From Magnetospirillum sp. 15-1 (GTDB lineage: Bacteria > Pseudomonadota > Alphaproteobacteria > Rhodospirillales > Magnetospirillaceae), in the NCBI RefSeq assembly GCF_900184795.1, contig NZ_FXXN01000026.1:378064-442063 (forward strand): a stretch of 64,000 nucleotides of DNA, written 5' to 3'. A program made the position numbers and the translations under genes. Under the pieces are notes generated by a model. The model did no database searches, had not been told where the DNA came from, and was given only the letters and a program-made list of their open reading frames with translations. Shown piece by piece: positions 52,741 through 60,179 of this stretch (position 1 is its first letter; every line of letters starts with the position of its first letter).

Positions 52741-54441
52741 TCAGGTCTTGGGAAGGGCGATCAGGAAGGTGCTGCCGGTGCCCAGTTCGGACTCGACCCA
52801 GATACGCCCGCCGTGGTGCTCGGCGATCTTGCGGCACACCGCCAGACCGATGCCGGTGCCCTCGTACTGCTCGCGGGCGACCAGACGCTGGAAGATGCCG
52901 AACACCCGCTTCAACTCCTCGGCGGGAATGCCGATGCCGTTGTCCCTGACCCCCAGCACCCATTCGCCGCCCCCGTCGCGGCAGATCACCTCGATGTGCG
53001 GCTGGCGCCCTTCCGGCATGTACTTGATGGCATTGGCGATCAGGTTCTGGAACAGACGCAGCAGCTCGTTGGCGTCGCCCGAGATGGTCGGCAGGGTCTC
53101 GGGCACCACGATCCCGGCGCCGCTTTCGGCGGCGGCCACCTCCAGGTGGCGGATGCTGTCGGCCACCACCTGCCCCAGATCGACCGGCGCCATGGGGGTG
53201 GAAATACGGCCGATGCGCGAGTATTCCAGCAGATCGACGATCATGCGGTCCAGGCGCTTGGCGCCGTCGAGGGCAAAGCCGAAGAAGTCGCGGGAATCCT
53301 GGTCGAAGCTGGCTCCCAGCTTCTTTTCCAGCAGGCCGAGATAGGCGCTGATCATGCGCAGCGGCTGGCGCAGATCGTGGGAGGCCACATAGGCGAACTG
53401 CTCCAGCTCCTCGTTGGAGCGGCGCAATTCCTCCACCAGTTCGGCCAGCTTGGCGGCGGCCTGCTTCTGCTCGGTGACGTCGGTCTTGATGGCCAGATAG
53501 TTGGTGATCACCCCTTCGATGTTCTGAATGGGCTGGATGGTGGCCATTTCCCAATAGAGTTCGCCGTTCTTGCGGCGGTTGGCCAGTTCGCCTTCCCACT
53601 TCTCGCCCATGGACAGCGCCGCCCACATGGCGTCATAGACCTCGGGCGGGGTCCTGTCGGATTTGAGGATGCGGGGATTGCGGCCGATCACCTCGTCCAT
53701 GGAATAGCCGGTGACCTTGAGGAAGCTGCCGTTGACGTACTGGATGTCGGCCTTGAGGTCGGTGATGACGATGGAGACCGGGCTCTGCTCGACCGCGCGG
53801 TTGAGCATGTGCATGCGGTGGGCGTTCTCCACGGCGGCAGTGATGTCGCTGCCGGTGCCGCGATAGCCGATGAACACCCCGTTCTCGTCGAAGCGCGGCA
53901 GGCCGTTGACCTTGATCCAGCGGGCCCGGCCGGTGCCGTCCTCCAGCCAGTACTTGAAGTCGCGGAACGGCCGCTGGGCGGTCAGGTCGGCGATATGGGC
54001 CTGCCACTGGTCGGAATCGATCTCCATGCGCTCGCTGACGATGTCCCACGAGCGCTTGCCCATCAGTTCGTCGGACGAGACGTTCATCACCGTCTCGAAC
54101 GACGAGGAGAAAAAGGTGAAACGCTGCTCGGCGTCGCTTTCCCAGAACCAGTCGGCGGCCGCCTCGGAATATTCGCGATAGCGCTCGGAACTCTCCTTGA
54201 CCACCTCGGACAGCAGGCTCAGGCGGTCGCGCTCCTGGCGCAGGGCCCGGCTCTCGATCCGCAGGCGCTCGGTCTCGGCGGCCTCGGCCCGGCCGCAGCG
54301 GGCCGCCAGCCACAGGGTCGCCGCCGCCGCCAGCCCGGATGCCGCCAGCGCCCAGACGGGCAGGCCCAGCCCCCACAGGGCCAGGACCGCCGACGCCTGG
54401 ATCAGGGCGATCAGGACGAGGATGGATTTGCGCTGGTTCAT
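52741..54441 (-). CDS. PAS-containing membrane histidine kinase
   Basis: 566 aa. Two short TM helices (about 8-48), coiled coil, PAS1 (about 90-205), PAS2 (about 215-330; NRAVEQSPVSIVITD), HisKA with phosphoacceptor in YVASHDLRQPLRM (about 352-364) and HATPase (about 450-566; NLIANAIKY, DNGIGIP, GTGIGLAVC). The HDLRQPL variant is typical of bacteriophytochrome-like kinases. No response regulator adjoins it. Confidence 0.92.
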   Translation of the reverse strand: MNQRKSILVLIALIQASAVLALWGLGLPVWALAASGLAAAATLWLAARCGRAEAAETERLRIESRALRQERDRLSLLSEVVKESSERYREYSEAAADWFWESDAEQRFTFFSSSFETVMNVSSDELMGKRSWDIVSERMEIDSDQWQAHIADLTAQRPFRDFKYWLEDGTGRARWIKVNGLPRFDENGVFIGYRGTGSDITAAVENAHRMHMLNRAVEQSPVSIVITDLKADIQYVNGSFLKVTGYSMDEVIGRNPRILKSDRTPPEVYDAMWAALSMGEKWEGELANRRKNGELYWEMATIQPIQNIEGVITNYLAIKTDVTEQKQAAAKLAELVEELRRSNEELEQFAYVASHDLRQPLRMISAYLGLLEKKLGASFDQDSRDFFGFALDGAKRLDRMIVDLLEYSRIGRISTPMAPVDLGQVVADSIRHLEVAAAESGAGIVVPETLPTISGDANELLRLFQNLIANAIKYMPEGRQPHIEVICRDGGGEWVLGVRDNGIGIPAEELKRVFGIFQRLVAREQYEGTGIGLAVCRKIAEHHGGRIWVESELGTGSTFLIALPKT

Positions 54442-54629
54442 CGCCGGGGATCAGACGATCCGGTCATCATGGACATCGATTGAATTCCGCCCCCTTCCCC
54501 GCGCCCGCCGGTTTCGGCAACGCGCCCGCCATGCACTTGCTTCATGGCGGCATGATAGCCAAGTTGCCTGGACAAGGCACCAGGGATGATGACAATCACC
54601 TTATCCCCCGGCCAACCAGGAGAACGGCC

Positions 54630-55046
54630 ATGAGATACCTCGCCACCGCACTGTTGTTGTGTCTGCTCGCCGCCTGCGTGGCGCCGCCGGACCAGCCGGC
54701 CCACTACGCCCGCATGGGCCGCTTCATGGGGTTGGTCGCCAATTGCGGCTGCTCGGATATCGGCCCCGAGAAGATGATCGCCGATTATCGCAAGGCCCTG
54801 GGCGACCGCTACTCGGCGAAAGATGTCGCCGCCATGGAGGGCTACGTCAAGCTGGGGGCCGGCGAGGCGTGGGGAAACATGACGCAGGTCTGCGCCGAGG
54901 TCTGCGGCCAGCACTGCATGGTTCAGGCGGTGGTCGAGCCCCTGGGCGGGCGGAGCATGGGCGAGAAGTCCTGTTTCGTCAGCGAGCGCGACCTGCACCT
55001 GACCGACGGCGCCCCAATCTATACCGGCGACCCCGGCCCCAACTGA
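54630..55046 (+). CDS. Small Cys-rich lipoprotein of unknown function
   Basis: 138 aa from ATG at 54630 with AGGAGA. Lipobox LLAAC (Cys at 16). Mature region with CGC, VCAEVCGQHC and SCF cysteines, which could bind a metal or form disulfides. No family recognised. Divergent from the PAS kinase. Confidence 0.75.
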   Translation: MRYLATALLLCLLAACVAPPDQPAHYARMGRFMGLVANCGCSDIGPEKMIADYRKALGDRYSAKDVAAMEGYVKLGAGEAWGNMTQVCAEVCGQHCMVQAVVEPLGGRSMGEKSCFVSERDLHLTDGAPIYTGDPGPN

Positions 55047-55193
55047 GCCGTACCGCGATGCCACGGATCCACGGTATGTTACGAATACTTGCGGTCTGGT
55101 TCACGACCCATTGACAAGACGCATGAATCAGGGACACACCTAGACGTTAGTCTGTAGTAGTTATACCGACGCCAGGCATATCGGAGCGAGAAG

Positions 55194-56498
55194 ATGAATA
55201 TGGCGAACAGGGGAGGCCGACTGATTCGCTTGCCCAGCCGCACCGGTGGCTGGCGCACCGACCCTGAAGGCGGGGAAACGGCGAATACGGCGGGAATCGG
55301 CGGAGCCCGCGTGGTCAAGGACACCCTGCACGTCCTGCTGGTCGAGGACGAACCGGGCGATGCCCGCCTGGTGGAATACGCGCTGCGCATGTCCAGCGCC
55401 CCGGTCTTCATGGTCAAGCACGTGGGGACCCTGGCCGCCGCCATCGACCACATCAACGGGGGCCACCCGGTGGATGTGGTTCTGCTGGACCTGAGCCTGC
55501 CCGATTCCACCGGGATCGCCACCGTTTCGCGCATGCAGGAGGCGGCGTCCCGCACGCCCATCGTCATCATGACCGGCATGGACGATCCGCGCTTCGCCTC
55601 CTATGCGCTGGAAGCCGGCGCCCAGGACTATCTGATCAAGAGCGACGACCCCGAACGGACGGTGGGCCGCGCCATCCGCTACGCCATCACCCGCATGGCC
55701 GGCCAGTTGGAACGTCAGGCCCTGCTGGAGCGCATCGCCGAGCAGCAGCGCCATCTGGTCGACGAGGTCAATGCCGCCCGCGCCATGCAGTTCGATCTGC
55801 TGCCGCGCCCGGAGCGTCTGGACGAGCGGTTGGGCACCCTGGGTATCGAAGTGGAATCCTTCTTCGAGCCGTCGTCGGGCATCGGCGGCGACCTGTGGGG
55901 CTGCCTGGATTGCGGCGGCTCGCGCATGAGCTTCTATTGCTTCGACTTTACCGGGCATGGCATCGGCGCGGCCCTGAACGTCTTTCGCCTGCACGCCCTG
56001 ATCTCCGACCATTGGGACCCCCGGCGCCAGCCGGGCGAGATGCTGACCACCCTGAGCGGCGCGCTGAAAGGCCTGTTAGGCCGGGGACAGTTCGCCACCA
56101 TGTTCCTGTGCACCATCGACGTGGATGCCGGCGAGATCGAGTGGGCATCGGCGGGCGCCCCCGCCCCGGTGATCATGCGGGGCGAGGATTACCGCTTCCT
56201 GGACGCCAGGGGCATTCCGCTCGGACTGTCCAAGTCGCCCGAGTATCGCGAGTATCGCGAACCCTTTCCGCCCGGCGCGGCCCTGTTCATGTATTCCGAC
56301 GCCATCACCGATTCGCCGGTGGAGGGCGAGACCCTGTTCGGCGAGGCCGGACTGGGCGACGCCATCCAGGACTTGCTGCGCCGCCACGGAGAATTGCGGG
56401 TCGACCACCTGCTGGACGAAGTCTGCCGTCAGGTCCGGATGCCCTTCGAGGACGACCTGACCGCCGTCTGTATCCGGCGGCTGAAGGGGGAGGCATGA
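55194..56498 (+). CDS. Receiver-PP2C (RsbU-type) phosphatase
   Basis: 434 aa. Basic N-terminal tail (1-40), receiver (about 44-165; LLVEDEPGDA, VLLDLSLPDSTG, IKSDD) and PP2C/SpoIIE domain (about 200-434; GIGGDLWGCLD, FDFTGHGIGAALN, FEDDLTAV). Dephosphorylates the STAS protein of its module under receiver control. Its stop overlaps the next start as ATGA. Confidence 0.92.
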   Translation: MNMANRGGRLIRLPSRTGGWRTDPEGGETANTAGIGGARVVKDTLHVLLVEDEPGDARLVEYALRMSSAPVFMVKHVGTLAAAIDHINGGHPVDVVLLDLSLPDSTGIATVSRMQEAASRTPIVIMTGMDDPRFASYALEAGAQDYLIKSDDPERTVGRAIRYAITRMAGQLERQALLERIAEQQRHLVDEVNAARAMQFDLLPRPERLDERLGTLGIEVESFFEPSSGIGGDLWGCLDCGGSRMSFYCFDFTGHGIGAALNVFRLHALISDHWDPRRQPGEMLTTLSGALKGLLGRGQFATMFLCTIDVDAGEIEWASAGAPAPVIMRGEDYRFLDARGIPLGLSKSPEYREYREPFPPGAALFMYSDAITDSPVEGETLFGEAGLGDAIQDLLRRHGELRVDHLLDEVCRQVRMPFEDDLTAVCIRRLKGEA

Positions 56499-57274
56499 GC
56501 ATGGCCACGGTGATGAGCCCCCAACCCCGCGGCGGCCATGCCGTCGACCGGCGCCCCTGCCTGATGGTGGACGCCCCGCCCTCCGAGGATCTGGCCGCCC
56601 AGTGCCGGGCCCTTGGCATCGACCTGTGCGACGGCGGCGATCACCTCGCCCCGCCTCCCGCCGCCATCCTGAGCGGGGTGGGAACGACGGAATCCGTCCG
56701 GACCGGTCTGGCCGCCCCCTATTGCGGCTTCATGGAACTGGGGGCCGAAGGGGTGCTGGGCATCGGGCTGCGCTGTTTCGAGACGGTACGGGGCGGCGGC
56801 ATGACGCTGTCGCTGCAGACCGCCACCGTCTACCGCCTCGAGACGCTGGAACTGGTGGCCCAGGCCATCCGCGCCAATTTCGGCGGTATCTCGCAAGACA
56901 CCGCCGACCTGATGGAGATTTCCCTGGCCGAGGCGCTCTCCAACGCCGTCATCCACGGTAATCTCAGCATTCCCAATCACCTCAGGACCACGACCGAAGG
57001 CTTCGTCCAGTTCCAGAAGCTCATGCATGCCCGCATGGCCGACCCCGCCCTGGCCAGCCGGCGCATCGAGATCAACGTCCAGGCCCGGGGCTCCGATTTC
57101 GTCTGCGTGGCGGTTTCCGACCAGGGCGGCGGCTTCGACCTGAACGAAAAGCTGGCCCACACCGCCAAGGCCACCGCCAAGAACGGCCGGGGCCTGTCCC
57201 TGATCCGCAAGGCGACCCATTCCCTCCACGGAGAGGACGGAGGGCGCACCCTGGTGATGACGTTCTGTCGGTAG
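56495..57274 (+). CDS. RsbW-like anti-sigma factor serine kinase
   Basis: 259 aa from ATG at 56495. The N-terminal 110 residues are unrecognised. The C-terminal domain (about 115-259) is an HATPase of the RsbW/SpoIIAB type: the N box EISLAEALSNAVIHGNL, G1 box VSDQGGGFDL and G2-like NGRGLSLIRKA. Phosphorylates a STAS antagonist and binds a sigma factor or other target. Module order phosphatase-kinase-STAS. Confidence 0.88.
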   Translation: MSMATVMSPQPRGGHAVDRRPCLMVDAPPSEDLAAQCRALGIDLCDGGDHLAPPPAAILSGVGTTESVRTGLAAPYCGFMELGAEGVLGIGLRCFETVRGGGMTLSLQTATVYRLETLELVAQAIRANFGGISQDTADLMEISLAEALSNAVIHGNLSIPNHLRTTTEGFVQFQKLMHARMADPALASRRIEINVQARGSDFVCVAVSDQGGGFDLNEKLAHTAKATAKNGRGLSLIRKATHSLHGEDGGRTLVMTFCR

Positions 57275-57454
57275 AAAACGTTACGTTACACAACGACTTT
57301 TTTCGCCTGATCGAGATACTCGCCTCTTGCAATCTCCCCGGCCCCGGAGGTAAGGCTTTCACCCTAATACTCGACAGAGCGGCACGCCCGTGACGCCATG
57401 GAGGAAAGGGCGGCGACGGGCGAAATCAGGTGTCGAGACGAGGAGGACGGTAGT

Positions 57455-57760
57455 ATGCAGTTTCGTGTCAAGGACGAGGGAACCAGTGTCCACGTGTCGC
57501 TTGAGGGACAGCTGAATTTCGCCGCCAACGAGGATTTCCAGTCCCTGCTCTCTCAATTGAGCAGCTTCAAGAACCGCAAGGTAACCTTTGAGATGTCTGG
57601 CCTTAGCCATATCGACTCGGTGGGGCTTGGCCTGCTCTATATCGCCCGCGAGGATCTTGCCGAGGGCGGTTCCTCCATCAGCCTGGTCAACCCGCGCGAC
57701 AACGTGTTCCGCATGCTGGAACTGACCGAGGCCCACAAGACCTTCGAGATCAAGCGCTGA
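57455..57760 (+). CDS. STAS-domain anti-sigma factor antagonist
   Basis: 101 aa from ATG at 57455 with GAGGAGG. STAS domain with regulatory serine in [20 protein letters not shown]. It lacks the usual two serines (SS) but has Ser in IDSVG. The 180-base gap after the kinase gene may hold its own promoter. It closes the third partner-switching set and precedes the heme-motif chemoreceptor by 46 bases. Confidence 0.9.
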   Translation: MQFRVKDEGTSVHVSLEGQLNFAANEDFQSLLSQLSSFKNRKVTFEMSGLSHIDSVGLGLLYIAREDLAEGGSSISLVNPRDNVFRMLELTEAHKTFEIKR

Positions 57761-57806
57761 TTCCGGCCGCCCGGGGAAGGCGGCCGATCATCAGGCGGAA
57801 GACGCG

Positions 57807-59531
57807 ATGGGGGAAGTTCGCATGTCCGACGGTGTCTGGCAGAATCTGAGACTGCGCCAGCGATTCATGATCGTTGTCGGCCTGGGCGTCATCGTCATGG
57901 CCGCAGTGATCGTCATCTTCATGGCCCGGTTCGAGGAACGCGCCCTCGAGCGCAAGCTGCACGAACTCTCCGTCAACGAAATGACCTCGCTGCACGCGCT
58001 GATCGTCAACGTCATGGCCACCCGCCCCGAGGACGGCGACAATATCGGCATCAAGGTCTTCAACAAGTGGTTCGACTCCCGCAACATCCATTACGCGGGC
58101 AAGGTGTGGAGCGTGTGGGGCCCCAAGGTCGCCGCCCACATGAAGGACGTCGAGCCCGACCGCGCCCCCAAGACCGCCCAGGACGACATCGACCGCGAAG
58201 CCCTGGCCACCGGCAAGCCGGTCGGCCGTCTGGTGGGGGAATCCTACCGCTACGCCATGCCCATCGTGCTGGGTGTCACCGACGGGGCCAAGGACGAGGT
58301 CTGTCATTCCTGTCACGGCGGCATGGGAATGAACGACGGCGAGGTCATCGCCGTGCTGTCCTCGTCGCTGTCCACCGCCGCCGAGAAGGCCGAGCTCAAC
58401 AACATCCTGATGGGGCTGGTCGCCTTCGGCGGCATCGCCACCCTGGTGTCGGTGTTCGGCGTGCGCTGGATTCTGACCAGGGTCATCACCCGGCCCATCG
58501 GCCGCATGACCGACCTGATGGGACGCCTGGCCGACGGCGATACCTCGGTGGAGATCGAGGCCATCAACCGCAAGGACGAGATGGGCGACATGGCCCGCAC
58601 CGTCCAGGTGTTCAAGGAGCACATGCTGGAGGCCGAGCACCTGCGCTCCGCCCAGGAGCAGGAGCGCCTGCGCGCCGCCGAGGAGCGGGCCAGCAGCATG
58701 CGCGAGATGGCCGACCACTTCGAAGCCACGGTCAAGGCCAAGGTGGCCGAGGTGGAGGTCTCCACCGCCGGCATCCAGAAGACCGCCCACGCCATGGCCA
58801 CCCGCTCGGGCCAGAGCGGCTCGCGCTCGCTCGACGTCAGCGAGGCGGCCAACATCACCACCGAACGCGCCGCCACGGTGTCCGAGGCCACCCGTCAGTT
58901 GGCGCTGTCCATCAACGAGATCGCCCAGCAGGTGGGCGAGTCCAGCCGCATCGCCCAGCAGGCGGTGGCGAACGTCAACACCACCGCCAGCCAGATGACC
59001 GGCCTGTCGGATTCGGTCCAGGCCATCGGCAACGTCGTGCAGTTGATCAACGACATCGCGGCGCAGACCAACCTTCTCGCGCTCAACGCCACCATCGAGG
59101 CGGCGCGGGCCGGCGAGGCGGGCAAGGGCTTCGCCGTGGTCGCCAACGAGGTCAAGAATCTCGCCAACCAGACCGCCAAGGCCACCGAGGAGATTTCCAA
59201 CCAGGTGACGGCGGTGCAGAACTCCACCCGCGAGATGACCGCCTCCATCGAGGGGGTGGTGGAGACCATCCGCACCATCGACAACATCTCCACCGCCATT
59301 GCCGGCGCCGTGCAGCAGCAGGAATCCACCACCCGCCACATCGCCAGCAATATCGACGAGGTCGCCACCCAGGCCGGCGAGGTGTCGTCCAGCGTCTCGA
59401 CCCTGTCGCGTTCGTCGGCCCGTTCGTGCGCCGGCGCGGTGCGGGTGATCTGGAGCGCCAAGACCCTGACCGAGGCAGTCTCCGACCTCAAGACCGAGGC
59501 CGAGGGCTTCCTTCGGTCAGTGCGCGGATAG
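57807..59531 (+). CDS. Chemoreceptor with periplasmic c-type heme domain
   Basis: 574 aa. TM1 (about 20-40), a periplasmic domain (about 41-198) resembling the DUF3365/Tll0287-type heme domain, with a CHSCH heme-attachment motif (166-170) preceded by [12 protein letters not shown]2 (about 200-222), HAMP, and an MCP signalling domain with [20 protein letters not shown]. The heme probably senses redox state, oxygen or NO for taxis. ATG at 57822 (GGGGGAAG upstream) is an alternative start. A terminator overlaps the stop. Confidence 0.92.
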   Translation: MGEVRMSDGVWQNLRLRQRFMIVVGLGVIVMAAVIVIFMARFEERALERKLHELSVNEMTSLHALIVNVMATRPEDGDNIGIKVFNKWFDSRNIHYAGKVWSVWGPKVAAHMKDVEPDRAPKTAQDDIDREALATGKPVGRLVGESYRYAMPIVLGVTDGAKDEVCHSCHGGMGMNDGEVIAVLSSSLSTAAEKAELNNILMGLVAFGGIATLVSVFGVRWILTRVITRPIGRMTDLMGRLADGDTSVEIEAINRKDEMGDMARTVQVFKEHMLEAEHLRSAQEQERLRAAEERASSMREMADHFEATVKAKVAEVEVSTAGIQKTAHAMATRSGQSGSRSLDVSEAANITTERAATVSEATRQLALSINEIAQQVGESSRIAQQAVANVNTTASQMTGLSDSVQAIGNVVQLINDIAAQTNLLALNATIEAARAGEAGKGFAVVANEVKNLANQTAKATEEISNQVTAVQNSTREMTASIEGVVETIRTIDNISTAIAGAVQQQESTTRHIASNIDEVATQAGEVSSSVSTLSRSSARSCAGAVRVIWSAKTLTEAVSDLKTEAEGFLRSVRG

Positions 59532-59556
59532 GCCCAATAGCAGGGGCCTTTTATTA
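59530..59556 (+). terminator. Intrinsic terminator after the heme chemoreceptor
   Basis: AGGCCC (59530-59535) pairs with GGGCCT (59544-59549), 8-base loop, then TTTATT. It overlaps the last two bases of the stop codon. Confidence 0.65.
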
Positions 59557-59582
59557 CTACTTATTACAAGACTCTCCCCTAG

Positions 59583-59608
59583 CCCGAAGGTATGATCCCG
59601 CCTTCGGG
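59583..59608. other. Small hairpin in front of the 89-aa gene
   Basis: CCCGAAGG (59583-59590) and CCTTCGGG (59601-59608) form a perfect 8-bp stem with a 10-base loop, just before GGGAGAG (59611-59617), the ribosome site of the next gene. Too few Ts follow for a terminator on the plus strand. Confidence 0.5.
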
Positions 59609-59625
59609 ATGGGAGAGTGCAAATC

Positions 59626-59895
59626 ATGGACGACTGGCGGAAAAGTTTGAAGCGGGCCTTTGGTGACACCATCGGCCCGGCGCAGGTTGGTATCGAGGAC
59701 GTGCTGGCCGCCAGCCGCCAGATCGCCAAGTTCAACCGCCTGTCCCAGCATGTCCAGGGGCTGGACACCATGGCCGCCGCCAAGAAGGGGGTCGGCCCCT
59801 CGGAGTTGGCCGCGCTCCGCGACCTGCGCATCTCGGAAATCTCGCCCCGCCGCCTCAACGAACTGTGCGAGACCCTGCTGACGGAAAAGCCCTAA
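59626..59895 (+). CDS. Small soluble protein of unknown function
   Basis: 89 aa from ATG at 59626 (GTG at 59617 in frame). Helical, charged: MDDWRKSLKRAFGD, ASRQIAKFNRLSQHVQG, LRISEISPRRLNELCETLL. No family recognised. Shows no link to either neighbouring system. Confidence 0.7.
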   Translation: MDDWRKSLKRAFGDTIGPAQVGIEDVLAASRQIAKFNRLSQHVQGLDTMAAAKKGVGPSELAALRDLRISEISPRRLNELCETLLTEKP

Positions 59896-60000
59896 GGGCC
59901 TTTCTCCGCCACGGTTTGCGTCGTCCCACCGGAAGCGCGCCGCTCCAGCGCCCGTTGAGGGCGCGGATGCGCTCGCCCAGCGAGGGACAATGATAAGGCC

Positions 60001-60035
60001 TATAGCGTGATGCACATTTTGGGCATCACGCTATA
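60001..60035. repeat. 13-bp palindrome in the soeA leader, flanked by AAGGCC
   Basis: TATAGCGTGATGC (60001-60013) and GCATCACGCTATA (60023-60035) with a 9-base loop. AAGGCC stands directly on both sides (59995-60000 and 60035-60040), like a target duplication around a short inserted palindrome. It could also be a regulator site or attenuator for soeA. Confidence 0.5.
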
Positions 60036-60125
60036 AGGCCGGGTGCTGCCTGGCGCGGCACCTCATGGCACGGCTGAACCCGAGCCCTTTCGCGATTGCC
60101 TTATTAGAGCCCCCTAAAGTAGAGT

Positions 60126-60154
60126 GTCCTAAAAGCCCTTTTGAGGCTAAGGAC
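60126..60154 (+). promoter_or_regulatory. Second hairpin in the soeA leader
   Basis: GTCCT (60126-60130) pairs with AGGAC (60150-60154), and AGCC (60134-60137) with GGCT (60145-60148), around a small internal loop. It ends 7 bases before the GGGGGGAG ribosome site (60162-60169). Confidence 0.4.
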
Positions 60155-60179
60155 AATAAACAGGGGGGAGCAAGCCGGC

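Noticed and set aside
45764..60035. Palindromes as parts of a CRISPR array
   Set aside because: They are single, unequal and far apart, with no regular spacers and no cas genes.
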